From NCBI GenBank assembly GCA_021159335.1, contig JAGGRZ010000168.1, positions 1-34,773 of the forward strand: DNA of 34,773 nt. Reading direction: 5' to 3'. Source of the stretch: a bacterium. GTDB lineage: Bacteria > UBP14 > UBA6098 > B30-G16. Below the pieces are notes generated by a model, which did no database searches, was not told where the DNA came from, and saw only the letters and a list, made by a program, of their open reading frames with translations. The first letter of the stretch is position 1. Every line of letters starts with the position of its first letter. Below, one piece after another: positions 24,762 to 34,121 of this stretch. Both the position numbers and the translations under genes were made by a program.

Positions 24762-26171
24762 ATGAACAAATCCTCGCCCAAAATACTCGTGGTCGATGAC
24801 GAACCCGGAATAAGAGAACTTCTGTCTATAATGCTCAGTTCAGAGGGTTACGATGTTTCCACCGCCCGGGATTATAATACAGCTTTGACAAAGTTTCAGC
24901 AGAACGATTTCGACATAATAATAGCAGACATAATGATGCCCGGCAAAAGTGGCATAGACCTCATGAAGGCGATTCGAGAAAAAGACCCCGACATACCGAT
25001 AATAATAATAACTGCGTATGCCTCGATAAATAGCGCGATAGAGGCACTCCGGCTTGATGCTTTCGACTACATAACCAAACCTTTCAGTGTCGATCAGATA
25101 AAGTTCATAATAAAGCGGGCGCTCGATGTAAGGAAGCTTAAGGTCGAGAATCGGCTCTTAAAGCAAAAATTGACCAAAACAGAAGCTATAGACGGCTTCA
25201 TAGGAACGAGCAAGTCCGCCCAGAAAATTCGCGAACTCGTTAAGAAAATTGCGCAAACGGAAAGCACAGTTCTTATAACGGGTGAGAGCGGAACAGGCAA
25301 GGAAATAATAGCCAGAGCAATTCACGAACTCAGCCCACGCTCAGGCGGGCCTTTCGTGTCGATAAATTGTGCGGCGGTGCCAGAAACTCTTCTCGAAAGC
25401 GAGCTATTTGGCTACAAGAAGGGGGCATTCACAGGTGCCACGAAGGATAAAATTGGACTTTTCGCAGCCGCTGATGGTGGCACATTTTTCCTCGATGAGG
25501 TCGCCGAAATGCCTTTGCCGATTCAAGCAAAACTTTTAAGAATTCTTGAGACCTATGAATTTGTTCCGCTGGGCTCGACAACCCCCGTAAAAGTTGACAT
25601 AAGACTTGTTGCCGCAACGAACAAAAACTTAAAGGAGCTCGTGGATCAGAACAGGTTCCGCGCGGACCTTTACTACAGACTTAATGTCATACACATACAT
25701 ATCCCACCGCTCAGGGAGCGCAGGGAAGACATTTTGCCCATAGCATATTCGATTCTTGAAAGGGTGGCATTAAAGCGCAACGAACCGATAAAAAAACTTT
25801 CCGATGAAGCTAAAGAACTTATTCTTAACGCGCCATGGGAGGGCAATGTCAGGGAACTTGAGAATGTCCTTGAGCGGGCAGCGATACTTTGCGACGACGA
25901 AATCATAACGCCAGAACATCTGCCAGAGTACATCGTAGAGGAAGTCAGCGCCCAAGGTCAAAAGCCTTTCGAGGCGATATTCGAAAATGTTGACGACATA
26001 AAATCGCTTGAAGAAATGGAAAAAGCTTACATTTTTTATACGCTCGCCCGGACGAACTGGAATAAAGCGCTGGCAGCAGAAAAGCTGGGCATAGACCTGT
26101 CAACACTTTACAGAAAGATAGACAGATACGGGATAAGAGATTTGATACCACAAAAAAGGGCATCCGATTGA
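24762..26171 (+). CDS. NtrC-family sigma-54-dependent response regulator
   Basis: The 469-residue protein has the three classic domains. The receiver (1-about 120) has phosphoacceptor D56 in IIIADIMMPG and a conserved TKP. The AAA+ domain (about 145-385) has Walker A GESGTGKE (174-181), the sigma-54-contact loop GAFTGA (221-226), Walker B GGTFFLDE (239-246), and R-finger/sensor segments. The C-terminal Fis-type helix-turn-helix ends KALAAEKLGIDLSTLYRKI. It activates sigma-54 promoters after phosphorylation. The kinase and targets are not in the window, and I found no convincing -24/-12 site in its gaps. The secreted propeller gene follows 16 bases downstream and may be co-transcribed. Confidence 0.96.
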   Translation: MNKSSPKILVVDDEPGIRELLSIMLSSEGYDVSTARDYNTALTKFQQNDFDIIIADIMMPGKSGIDLMKAIREKDPDIPIIIITAYASINSAIEALRLDAFDYITKPFSVDQIKFIIKRALDVRKLKVENRLLKQKLTKTEAIDGFIGTSKSAQKIRELVKKIAQTESTVLITGESGTGKEIIARAIHELSPRSGGPFVSINCAAVPETLLESELFGYKKGAFTGATKDKIGLFAAADGGTFFLDEVAEMPLPIQAKLLRILETYEFVPLGSTTPVKVDIRLVAATNKNLKELVDQNRFRADLYYRLNVIHIHIPPLRERREDILPIAYSILERVALKRNEPIKKLSDEAKELILNAPWEGNVRELENVLERAAILCDDEIITPEHLPEYIVEEVSAQGQKPFEAIFENVDDIKSLEEMEKAYIFYTLARTNWNKALAAEKLGIDLSTLYRKIDRYGIRDLIPQKRASD

Positions 26172-26187
26172 TAAGGGGAGGAAGTTG

Positions 26188-27351
26188 ATGCGAAGGTTTT
26201 TCATTTTACCCATAGTTTTTTTATCGCTCGCATTCGGACAGGCGACCATTGAGCGATACTATGGGATAAATAATGATGATGTAGTGTACAGCATGTGTTC
26301 TTTGGACCTTGAGTTCACGCTTGCTGGTTATTGTGAACCATTGCGTTATGGCGGCAAAGATATAATGGTTTTTAATATCGATGAATCAGGACATGAGAAT
26401 TGGATGGTTATTTACGGTGGACCCTATGATGACATAGCGTATGATATAAAACGCTTTATCCATCGAACCTATATATTATGTGGAACCTACGACCTTCATT
26501 GGGACCCTACTACATCTACCTTTCGAAGCAAGGCTTTTGCTGCAACGTTAAACGAGGTCGGTGATACATTTTGGACCAAAAAAATCGACACCTCTTACAT
26601 AAATATATTTTACTCCACAGCTCCAACAAGCGGCGGGGTTGTTTTTTGCGGTGTATCTCAAATGCGCTACGATGAGTCCTCAATGATGCATTTCGGAGAC
26701 TTTTTAGTTGTTAAACTCGATTATATGGGAAATATCGTTTGGCAAAGAAATTTCGGTGGACCATTTCTTGATGTCGCAAAATCGGTGGTGCAGACATCCG
26801 ATAGCAATCTTGTTATAGCTGGATTTACTCGTTCCTCAAGTGGCGGTATGAAAAGCGATATTATGGCGATGAAAATTAATCCTTCAGGAAGCATTCTTTG
26901 GAATAGAACATATACTGACTCTATTATGCACATCGAGGCAACAAAAGTTATTGAAACGCGCGACAGAAACTACATAATACTTGGCAATGCCGTTGAACCA
27001 AGGACAGGATTGAGAGGAATATACATAATGAAAATCTCACCTGTTGGCGATGTTATTTGGCAAAATATTATTGATTTTTCAGGGCGGGAAAGCGCAGGTT
27101 ACGATATAGTTGAGCTTTCGGACGGAAAATTACTTGTTTGTGGAGTTTTAGACCCATCAAGCCGTTCTAATGCGCTTATTGTAATGTTATCATCCGTAGG
27201 TACGAGAGGTTGGTATATGACTTTCGGTGGTCCATATACCGACATATTCTACAGCATAATTGTCCGTGATGATGGAGCAATTTTCGCTTCAGGGGTTACC
27301 GAGTCGTTCGGCGCAGGAAGATTTGATGCTTATTTCGTAAGGTATCATTAA
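26188..27351 (+). CDS. Secreted beta-propeller repeat protein
   Basis: The 387-residue protein has a signal peptide (about 1-19, cleavage near AFGQA) followed by about six repeats of roughly 50-60 residues. Each is of the type F/YGGP-x-D-x(2)-YSI, a strand such as NLVIAGFTRSS, then IMAMKINPSGSILWNRTY. Related repeat proteins are common among secreted proteins of uncultured FCB and WOR-3-type bacteria; their function is unknown. It ends on a propeller strand (DAYFVRYH) with no sorting tail. I chose the ATG at 26188 because GGAGG lies six bases upstream; the adjacent TTG at 26185 is too close. By eye it is more AT-rich than its neighbours. Confidence 0.75.
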   Translation: MRRFFILPIVFLSLAFGQATIERYYGINNDDVVYSMCSLDLEFTLAGYCEPLRYGGKDIMVFNIDESGHENWMVIYGGPYDDIAYDIKRFIHRTYILCGTYDLHWDPTTSTFRSKAFAATLNEVGDTFWTKKIDTSYINIFYSTAPTSGGVVFCGVSQMRYDESSMMHFGDFLVVKLDYMGNIVWQRNFGGPFLDVAKSVVQTSDSNLVIAGFTRSSSGGMKSDIMAMKINPSGSILWNRTYTDSIMHIEATKVIETRDRNYIILGNAVEPRTGLRGIYIMKISPVGDVIWQNIIDFSGRESAGYDIVELSDGKLLVCGVLDPSSRSNALIVMLSSVGTRGWYMTFGGPYTDIFYSIIVRDDGAIFASGVTESFGAGRFDAYFVRYH

Positions 27352-27359
27352 TTAATTTC

Positions 27360-29162
27360 TTACCTTTCTATTTTAAGCACGGCGAAAAAAGCCTCCTGAG
27401 GTATCTCTACCGAGCCCACCATTTTCATCTTACGCTTGCCCGCTTTCTGTTTCTCGAGAAGTTTTCTTTTTCTTGTAACATCACCGCCATAGCATTTGGC
27501 AGTAACATCCTTTCTCAGTGGCGCTATCCTTGCTCGCGAGATAACCCTTTTACCGAACGCCGCCTTTATCACGACCTCAAAAAGCTGTCTAGGAATGAGT
27601 TTTTTAAGCTTGGAAACCATTTTCTGACCCCACATATATGCCTCATCGCGATGGACTATCATGGAAAGCGCGTCAACTATCTCGCCGTTAACGAGTATGT
27701 CGAGCTTAATCAAATCTGAGGTGCGATACTCAAGAAAGTCGTAGTCAAGCGACGCGTAACCCCGGGAAATAGTCTTTAGTTTATCGTAGAAGTCGAAGAT
27801 AATTTCTGCAAGGGGTATCTCGAATTTAAGCAGAGTTCTTTTTGGGTCCACATAATCTGAGCCAACATATATTCCGCGTCGATTTTTCACGAGCTCCATT
27901 ATGGCGCCTATAAACTCGTGTGGAGTTATTATCTCAGCACTTATTATTGGCTCTTCGATGTGGTCAATACGAGTAGGCTCCGGAAGGTCTGACGGGCGCT
28001 CTATCCAGAGTGTTTCACCTTTGGTGGTGACCACTTTGTATCTAACATTGGGAACGGTTGCAACGAGGTCCAATCCGAATTCGCGATATAGACGCTCTTG
28101 TGTTATTTCCATGTGAAGCATTCCAAGAAATCCGCACCTGAAGCCGAATCCCAGCGCTTTCGAGGATTCAGGCTCAAAGGTTAGCGAGGCATCATTAAGC
28201 CTTAATTTTTCAAGTGCCGTGCGAAGCTCCTCGAAGTCATCAGGGTCGGTCGGATAAAATCCGGAGAAAACCATAGGTTTAGCCTCACGATACCCTGGCA
28301 GAGGCTCATCCGCGGGGTTTTCCGCCAAGGTCACCGTATCGCCTACCCTTGCATCGCGAACATCCTTTATATTGGCTATAATATAGCCTACCTCGCCCGC
28401 TACGAGTTCATCAGCTTTCTCAAGCTCCAATCTCAGGTAGCCGAGTTCATCGACCTCGTATTCCTTACCCGATGCCATGAGAAGGATTTTATCGCCTACT
28501 CTAATCCGTCCGTCAAATATTCTCACATAAAGGACGACACCGCGATATTTGTCGTAATAAGAGTCGAAAACCAGCGCTCTAAGAGGCGCGTCGGGTTTAC
28601 CCGATGGAGGTGGAATGCGCTCAACTATAGCTTTAAGCACTTTATCCACATTCTCTCCGGTTTTTGCTGAAACGAAAATCACATCGTCCTTACTACCACC
28701 GAGGATGTCTACTATTTGCTGCGCGACATCATCGGGATGTGCAGCGGGAAGGTCAATTTTATTCACGACAGGAATAATCTCGAGATTGTTTTCAAGCGCC
28801 ATGTATATATTGGCCACAGTCTGGGCCTCAACGCCCTGCGTTGCATCAACTACGAGAAGTGCGCCTTCACACGATGCCAGAGAGCGGGATACCTCGTATG
28901 AAAAATCAACATGACCGGGCGTATCGATAAGATTCAGTTCGTAGATGTTGCCATCAGGGGCTTTATAATCGAGCTTTATCGCATGCGCTTTGATCGTTAT
29001 ACCGCGTTCGCGCTCGAGTTCCATGTCGTCGAGTATTTGCTCGATCATGCGATCGGGGGGAACTGCACCCGTAAGCTCAAGGAGCCTGTCCGCAAGAGTC
29101 GATTTCCCGTGGTCTATATGTGCTATAATGGAAAAATTTCTTATGTAATTCGGCGATTTCAT
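27360..29162 (-). CDS. lepA: Elongation factor 4 (back-translocase LepA)
   Basis: EF4 is a ribosomal GTPase related to EF-G. The protein has 600 residues from the chosen ATG, the normal length. The P-loop [14 protein letters not shown], the switch region [17 protein letters not shown] and NKIDLP mark the G domain. The LepA-specific C-terminal domain carries [16 protein letters not shown] prefer the ATG at 29162 ([13 protein letters not shown]), which matches family N-termini, over a TTG seven codons upstream. It ends eight bases from the convergent propeller gene. Confidence 0.97.
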   Translation of the reverse strand: MKSPNYIRNFSIIAHIDHGKSTLADRLLELTGAVPPDRMIEQILDDMELERERGITIKAHAIKLDYKAPDGNIYELNLIDTPGHVDFSYEVSRSLASCEGALLVVDATQGVEAQTVANIYMALENNLEIIPVVNKIDLPAAHPDDVAQQIVDILGGSKDDVIFVSAKTGENVDKVLKAIVERIPPPSGKPDAPLRALVFDSYYDKYRGVVLYVRIFDGRIRVGDKILLMASGKEYEVDELGYLRLELEKADELVAGEVGYIIANIKDVRDARVGDTVTLAENPADEPLPGYREAKPMVFSGFYPTDPDDFEELRTALEKLRLNDASLTFEPESSKALGFGFRCGFLGMLHMEITQERLYREFGLDLVATVPNVRYKVVTTKGETLWIERPSDLPEPTRIDHIEEPIISAEIITPHEFIGAIMELVKNRRGIYVGSDYVDPKRTLLKFEIPLAEIIFDFYDKLKTISRGYASLDYDFLEYRTSDLIKLDILVNGEIVDALSMIVHRDEAYMWGQKMVSKLKKLIPRQLFEVVIKAAFGKRVISRARIAPLRKDVTAKCYGGDVTRKRKLLEKQKAGKRKMKMVGSVEIPQEAFFAVLKIER

Positions 29163-29264
29163 CCGGTAAAAATATCTACACAAATCTCAAAAGTCAATTA
29201 ATGCAGTGTTGCGATTGCAATTCGTTAAGTAAAAGGTGGGGGGTAAATGTGCCAAAAATATCTA

Positions 29265-30962
29265 TTATGTTGTCGTTTCAGTTATTACCTGGTCTATTGT
29301 GGTTATTCCCTCAAACATTCTGTCTATGGCTTCCTGTCTGAGGGTTCTCATACCCTGCTTGGAAGCCACCTCTTCTATTTCCAGTGCTGACGCACCTTCG
29401 ATAATGAGTTTTTGAATCTCACGCGTTATTGGCATCACCTCGAAAACCGCTATTCTTCCCTTGTAACCTGTGCCATTGCATGCCGGGCAACCCTCGCCTT
29501 TATAGAACTTAAGTCCTTTTTTCTTCACCTCATCAGGGTCTATTCCAAGTATCTCGAGCTTTTCTGGTTCGGGTTCGTATTCTACCTTGCACTCCTTGCA
29601 AATTCTTCTTAAAAGCCTCTGCGCCATAACGAGCTTTACTGCGCTCGCCACGAGAAATGGCGGAACACCCATATCAATAAGCCTCGTTACTGTTGAAGGG
29701 GCATCGTTCGTGTGAAGTGTCGAGAACACGAGGTGTCCCGTTAACGCTGCTTTTATTGCTATGTCCGCGGTCTCTTGGTCTCTTATCTCGCCCACAAGAA
29801 TTATGTTAGGGTCCTGTCTTAGGAATGACCTGAGCGCAGAAGCGAATGTCAAGCCAATCTCGGGGTGAACCTGAACCTGATTTATACCATCTATATTAAA
29901 CTCCACTGGGTCCTCAGCGGTCATTATGTTCACATCGGGCGTGTTTAGAGTCTGCAGTGCTGAATACAGAGTGGTCGTCTTACCCGAACCAGTAGGACCG
30001 GTAACGAGAATCATCCCGTAAGGAAGGTGAATGGCTTTGTTGAATTCCTTCATCGCTCTATCCGGGAACCCAAGTTTTCGTATGTCGAGCATCAGTGTTT
30101 GTGGGTCAAGTATTCGCATCACTACTTTCTCACCGTATATGCACGGTAGTATAGAAACTCTGAGGTCTATCGCCCTTCCATACGCCTGAATTTTTATCCT
30201 GCCGTCCTGCGGCAATCTTCGCTCCGATATATCGAGCTTAGAAAGAATCTTAATTCTCGATATGACCGCGTGTCTCAAGCCATACGGGAGTTGCAAAACC
30301 TCCCTTAGGACCCCGTCAACCCTGTATCTAACCCTGAATCGTTTCTCGTAAACCTCGATATGAATGTCCGATGCGCGGATTTTTATGGCGTCAAGTATTA
30401 TCGAGTTAACGAGCTTAACTATAGGCTTATCCTGCACAGCTCTTTGAAGTTCGGACTCGTCGAGGCTTTCCTCCTCCTCTTCCACGACCTCCATGTTCTC
30501 GGCAACCTCGCTCATTATCTCGTCAATGGATTCCGATAACCCATAGTATTTATCGATAGCTTTAGCTATAGCATCCTTCGACGCCACTACAGGTTGAATC
30601 TCGCATCCAGTCACGAACTTTAGCGTATCGAACGCCGACACATTTTGGGGGTCGTTGGTCGCCACAAAAAGCATCTTACCTATCTTTATAACGGCTATAA
30701 CATTATACTTTCGGGCGAGGTCCACCGGAATAAGGTTAACTACTTCGGGGTCAAGCTCAAGGTCCTCGAGTTGAACTGCGCCTATGTTGAGTTGTTTTGC
30801 GAGGAAGGTATTTAAAACATTTTCGTCCTCTATATAACCAAGCTTAAGGAGTATCTCGCCTATTTTCCCGCCGTGCTTTTTCTGATATTCCAAAGCCTCC
30901 TCAAGCTGCTCCTTGGTAATCTTACCAGCCTTAAGAAGCATTTCGCCAAGCCGCGGTGCCAT
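29265..30962 (-). CDS. pilB: Type IV pilus/type II secretion assembly ATPase with MshEN domain
   Basis: The 565-residue protein powers extension of a type IV pilus or type II secretion pseudopilus. The N-terminal MshEN domain (about 1-145) contains the c-di-GMP-binding pattern RLGEMLLKAGKI (residues 4-27), a five-residue spacer and a second similar motif at 33-57. The ATPase core has Walker A GPTGSGKT (322-329), an Asp box/Walker B region (ILVGEIRDQETAD), a His box, and a four-cysteine zinc site (CKEC and CPAC). Its own promoter and a GGGGAG ribosome site precede the ATG. No pilC, pilT, pilin or secretin gene lies in the window, so PilB and GspE cannot be told apart firmly. Confidence 0.92.
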   Translation of the reverse strand: MAPRLGEMLLKAGKITKEQLEEALEYQKKHGGKIGEILLKLGYIEDENVLNTFLAKQLNIGAVQLEDLELDPEVVNLIPVDLARKYNVIAVIKIGKMLFVATNDPQNVSAFDTLKFVTGCEIQPVVASKDAIAKAIDKYYGLSESIDEIMSEVAENMEVVEEEEESLDESELQRAVQDKPIVKLVNSIILDAIKIRASDIHIEVYEKRFRVRYRVDGVLREVLQLPYGLRHAVISRIKILSKLDISERRLPQDGRIKIQAYGRAIDLRVSILPCIYGEKVVMRILDPQTLMLDIRKLGFPDRAMKEFNKAIHLPYGMILVTGPTGSGKTTTLYSALQTLNTPDVNIMTAEDPVEFNIDGINQVQVHPEIGLTFASALRSFLRQDPNIILVGEIRDQETADIAIKAALTGHLVFSTLHTNDAPSTVTRLIDMGVPPFLVASAVKLVMAQRLLRRICKECKVEYEPEPEKLEILGIDPDEVKKKGLKFYKGEGCPACNGTGYKGRIAVFEVMPITREIQKLIIEGASALEIEEVASKQGMRTLRQEAIDRMFEGITTIDQVITETTT

Positions 30963-30989
30963 ATCACTCCCCGTTTTCTAATAATTATC

Positions 30990-31017
30990 TTTATACGAAC
31001 ATTTTTAATAATTTCAA
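30990..31017 (-). promoter_or_regulatory. Promoter of the pilB-type gene
   Basis: On the minus strand TTGAAA (31017-31012), a 16-base spacer and TATAAA (30995-30990) lie about 30 bases upstream of the ATG at 30962. This separates pilB from the upstream TatD-KsgA operon. Confidence 0.65.
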
Positions 31018-31034
31018 TAGGTTATTTTGTTCAC

Positions 31035-32606
31035 CTAACTAAAATTGCGCAATTTTTTACATATCTCACAAAAATCCATTATATTAAGTTGTTCGGCGCG
31101 TAATCCAGCGTATTCGCCCAAAAGAGACTCATAAATTTCGGGAAAGGACTCCTTAAGATTGTTAGCCAGGGTTTTTCTTCTGTGAGCAAATGCTTTGTGC
31201 ACTACTTTCGAGAAAAGCTCATCATCGACATCGGGACATAACGGTTCCTTCCGCGGAATGAGCTTTATTACCGTTGATGTCACCTCGGGCTGAGGGCTGA
31301 AATTAGCAGGTGAAACATTGAAGCAACGCTTGATGGTAAAGTGTCTGCCCAATATAACGGTGGGGATACCGTATGTTTTGCTCCCCGGGGATGCCAGAAG
31401 CCTTTCTGCGACCTCACGCTGAACCATAAGTAAAGCCTCCTTAATGGCAGTCCTGTGAGCAAGGATATGAAAGAGTATAGGCGAAGTTACCGAGTATGGT
31501 ATGTTTCCTACTACTACCGCTTTTGTGTCGTAAAATCGCGATATACGCGATATATCAGCTCTTAGGAAATCCATGTGAACCACAAATAGGTTTTCGAATT
31601 TTCCCCAGAGTAATCTCACCAAATCCTCGTCGAGCTCTAAGGCGATTACCCTGCTGAAACGATTGACCAAACGCTCAGTAAGAATGCCTTTGCCAGGTCC
31701 TATCTCAACGCAAAGCTCGCCCTCTCCCGAAAGATTAGCAATGCGGTCCGCTATTTTGGGGTTAATGAGAAAATTTTGACCAAGACTTTTTACCGATTTT
31801 GCTTTCGCGGGAGCTGGTATGCCGAAAAGCTTTTCCGCATTTTTCGCTATGGTGTTTGCCGTTTCGCTTAAAGTTTTTCCACAAACTTCCGCAATTTTTT
31901 CCACGATCAGGGGAATTCGTGCGGGTTCGTTGCGTTTGCCTCGATAAGGATGAGGCGAAAGATATGGGCAATCCGTTTCGGAGAGAATTCTTTCTAAAGG
32001 AGTCATCCTTACAAGATAGTGCTTTTTATAATTTTTAAAGGTTATTGGACCACCGAAGCCTACATAAAAACCCTTGTCCAAAGCCCACGACAGAAATTTT
32101 TCATCGCCTGAGTAAGCATGCATAACGCCCTTGAAATAGCCATGCTCCTCAAGGATTTTCTTCACATGATTGTGGGCATTTCTTATGTGCAGAATCATCG
32201 GCAGTGAAAGCCTTTTGGCAAGCTCTATTTGTGCACTAAACACTCTTTTCTGGGTATCGCGCGGGGAGAGGTCACGGTAGAAATCGAGTCCTATCTCGCC
32301 TATGGCGACCACTTTGGGATGACAGGCTAAATGCTCAAGCCTCTCGAGCCAGTCGTCGGGAAGATTCGCGGTTTCGTGAGGATGAATTCCCACGGCTGCG
32401 AAAACATGATAATAATTTTCTGAAAGCTTTATTGCCCTTTGAGACGACTCGAGGTCAACTCCGGGATTAATTATTCGGACCACGCCGAAAGACTTTGCCC
32501 TTTCTATGACCTCGTCTCTGTCGCCATCAAATTGCGGAAAGTCGAGGTGAGCATGAGTATCAATAAAGAATGATTTTTCGTCGGGATTTTGGCGTGAATA
32601 CCTCAT
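31035..32606 (-). CDS. TatD nuclease - KsgA 16S rRNA dimethyltransferase fusion
   Basis: A single 523-residue frame joins two enzymes. Residues about 14-262 are a complete TatD metal-dependent DNase: H18/H20 in DTHAHLD, E104 in GEIGLDFYRD, H140, H163 in HAYSG, and D212 in SETDCPYLSPHP. After a short Ala/Lys linker (about 263-272), residues 273-523 are a complete KsgA/RsmA, which dimethylates two adenines near the 3' end of 16S rRNA: SLGQNFLI, SAM motif EIGPGKGILT, catalytic GNIPY (N368-Y371), and VSPANFSPQPEV. tatD, rnmV and ksgA are separate neighbours in Firmicutes; here rnmV is absent and the outer two are fused. It starts six bases after deoC. Confidence 0.93.
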   Translation of the reverse strand: MRYSRQNPDEKSFFIDTHAHLDFPQFDGDRDEVIERAKSFGVVRIINPGVDLESSQRAIKLSENYYHVFAAVGIHPHETANLPDDWLERLEHLACHPKVVAIGEIGLDFYRDLSPRDTQKRVFSAQIELAKRLSLPMILHIRNAHNHVKKILEEHGYFKGVMHAYSGDEKFLSWALDKGFYVGFGGPITFKNYKKHYLVRMTPLERILSETDCPYLSPHPYRGKRNEPARIPLIVEKIAEVCGKTLSETANTIAKNAEKLFGIPAPAKAKSVKSLGQNFLINPKIADRIANLSGEGELCVEIGPGKGILTERLVNRFSRVIALELDEDLVRLLWGKFENLFVVHMDFLRADISRISRFYDTKAVVVGNIPYSVTSPILFHILAHRTAIKEALLMVQREVAERLLASPGSKTYGIPTVILGRHFTIKRCFNVSPANFSPQPEVTSTVIKLIPRKEPLCPDVDDELFSKVVHKAFAHRRKTLANNLKESFPEIYESLLGEYAGLRAEQLNIMDFCEICKKLRNFS

Positions 32607-32612
32607 GGGCAG

Positions 32613-33455
32613 CTACTCTGGTTTGGACTCCACTATTCTTACTCCAGCGGAAGCGCCTATTCTGGTGGCGCCTGCGGCAAGCATTTTCGCAGCGGTTTGA
32701 TAATCTTTTATGCCGCCCGAAGCTTTGACCCCCATGGTTTCACCCACAACACGCCTTATAAGCTCTATGTCGTGGACAGTTGCGCCACCTTTCGCGAATC
32801 CCGTCGATGTTTTCACGAAATGCGCACCAGCTTCCCGAGCTATCGCCGATGCCTCAACTTTTTCCTCATCCGTAAGAAGCGCCGTCTCTATTATGACCTT
32901 GACTGTGTCGGGAGCAACAGCCTCGACCACGGCTTTTATGTCCTCAAAAACAGTTTTGTAATCTTTGCTTTTCAATGCCCCGATGTTTATCACCATGTCG
33001 AACTCGTTGGCGCCATCCTTTTTGGCTGCTTCTGCCTCAAACGCTTTCACGACGGTTTTATTTGCTCCCAAAGGAAATCCCACTACGGAACAGACATTTA
33101 TTTTGGGGTCGGTGATAAGTTTCCTTGCCAGAGGCACCCAGTATGGATTAACGCAAACCGCGGCAAATTTGTACTTCATAGCCTCTTCGCAAAGCTTTCT
33201 TATGTCCTGTTCCGTGGCATCGGGTTTGAGAAGAGTATGGTCGACGAGACGGGCTATGTCGGTATTGTTGGTTACTGCTCCTAATGCCGATGAAACCCTC
33301 TCTGCGCCTGCATCTATTATAGCCTTCGTCCCGACGGTGTTTCTTACAATGCAGTATTCGCAGTTTAAGCACTCGGTGCCGTCGATGCACTTTGGCGCCG
33401 CAAGCTGGGACCACATAGTTTGAATAACCTGCTTTATTACTGATTCGTTGTCCAT
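32613..33455 (-). CDS. deoC: Deoxyribose-phosphate aldolase with N-terminal extension, probable microcompartment cargo
   Basis: DeoC cleaves 2-deoxyribose-5-phosphate to glyceraldehyde-3-phosphate and acetaldehyde. The core (about 67-280) has [10 protein letters not shown], the Schiff-base lysine in HFVKTSTGF and the second lysine in VKASGGIKD. At 280 residues it exceeds the usual 215-260. The extra N-terminus starts with an amphipathic helix (about residues 1-18, [17 protein letters not shown]), like encapsulation peptides of microcompartment enzymes. Four cysteines follow (C23, C29, C32, C35) that could hold a metal or Fe-S cluster. It lies between an HD-domain gene (9-base gap) and TatD-KsgA (6-base gap), in one operon with a EutN-type shell protein. 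Confidence 0.95.
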   Translation of the reverse strand: MDNESVIKQVIQTMWSQLAAPKCIDGTECLNCEYCIVRNTVGTKAIIDAGAERVSSALGAVTNNTDIARLVDHTLLKPDATEQDIRKLCEEAMKYKFAAVCVNPYWVPLARKLITDPKINVCSVVGFPLGANKTVVKAFEAEAAKKDGANEFDMVINIGALKSKDYKTVFEDIKAVVEAVAPDTVKVIIETALLTDEEKVEASAIAREAGAHFVKTSTGFAKGGATVHDIELIRRVVGETMGVKASGGIKDYQTAAKMLAAGATRIGASAGVRIVESKPE

Positions 33456-33464
33456 AAGCGGAAT

Positions 33465-34121
33465 CTACGACAGTCTTACGCCGTTTATCACGAGCTCAAA
33501 TTTTTTGCCGAGAAATTCGGCTGCGATTCTTGAGGCTTCCATTCTATCGAGAAAGATTTTAAAATACTCCATCACGGACGATATGTCGGGGTCAATAAGT
33601 ATCGAAAGCTCAATCGTATTATCATCTACGACTATTATGTTGCTTTCCCTTGCGGCATAGTTTACTCGGTCGTGAATGTCGAACGCCACGGTGTTCGGGT
33701 TTCGGACCCGGTCTCTGTGGACATCGGATTTGTCGGCAATAATGAGCGCAGAACATATCTCGGATATAGGTTCACCTTCACCCTCATGGTGGTTGCCAAT
33801 CGCTGCGGCAATCTCGAGCGCCTCGGTATAATCCATTCCCATGCGTTTCAATATATCGAGTGCGATAACAGCACCATGAAAAGCGTGGTGGCGTCTGTTC
33901 ACTATGTTTCCTATGTCGTGGAGATAGCCGGCTATTTCGGCGAGTTGAGCACGCCTTTCGTCGTAGCCGAGGTCTCTTAGCAACTTTCCGGCTCGTTCTG
34001 CAACGATGTCGCAATGCCTGAAACCATGCTCGGTATAGCCTATTATTTCGAGATTTCTGTCGGTAAGCTGGATAAGCTCGCGAACCTGCGGGTCAGCTTT
34101 AATGTCATCAACTGTAATCAT
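33465..34121 (-). CDS. HD-domain metal-dependent phosphohydrolase
   Basis: The 218-residue protein has the full HD-superfamily metal site: H36 in EHGFRHC, H68-D69 in YLHDIGN, H111-H112 in NHHEGEG, and D130 in IIADKSDVHRDR. The C-terminal 70 residues form a mixed alpha/beta extension (IIVVDDNTIELSILI). The family hydrolyses phosphate mono- or diesters of nucleotides. Its start overlaps the end of the EutN-type gene by 14 bases, and deoC follows nine bases later. This tight linkage suggests a role in supplying or removing a phosphorylated sugar or nucleotide for DeoC, which is inference. Confidence 0.85.
   Translation of the reverse strand: MITVDDIKADPQVRELIQLTDRNLEIIGYTEHGFRHCDIVAERAGKLLRDLGYDERRAQLAEIAGYLHDIGNIVNRRHHAFHGAVIALDILKRMGMDYTEALEIAAAIGNHHEGEGEPISEICSALIIADKSDVHRDRVRNPNTVAFDIHDRVNYAARESNIIVVDDNTIELSILIDPDISSVMEYFKIFLDRMEASRIAAEFLGKKFELVINGVRLS

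Noticed and set aside
29209-29222. Small hairpin TTGCGATTGCAA near the start of lepA
   Set aside because: Only a four-base stem; too short to support a regulatory call.
32697-33423. Overlapping + strand frames opposite deoC
   Set aside because: They are antisense to a complete aldolase; composition is that of a shadow.
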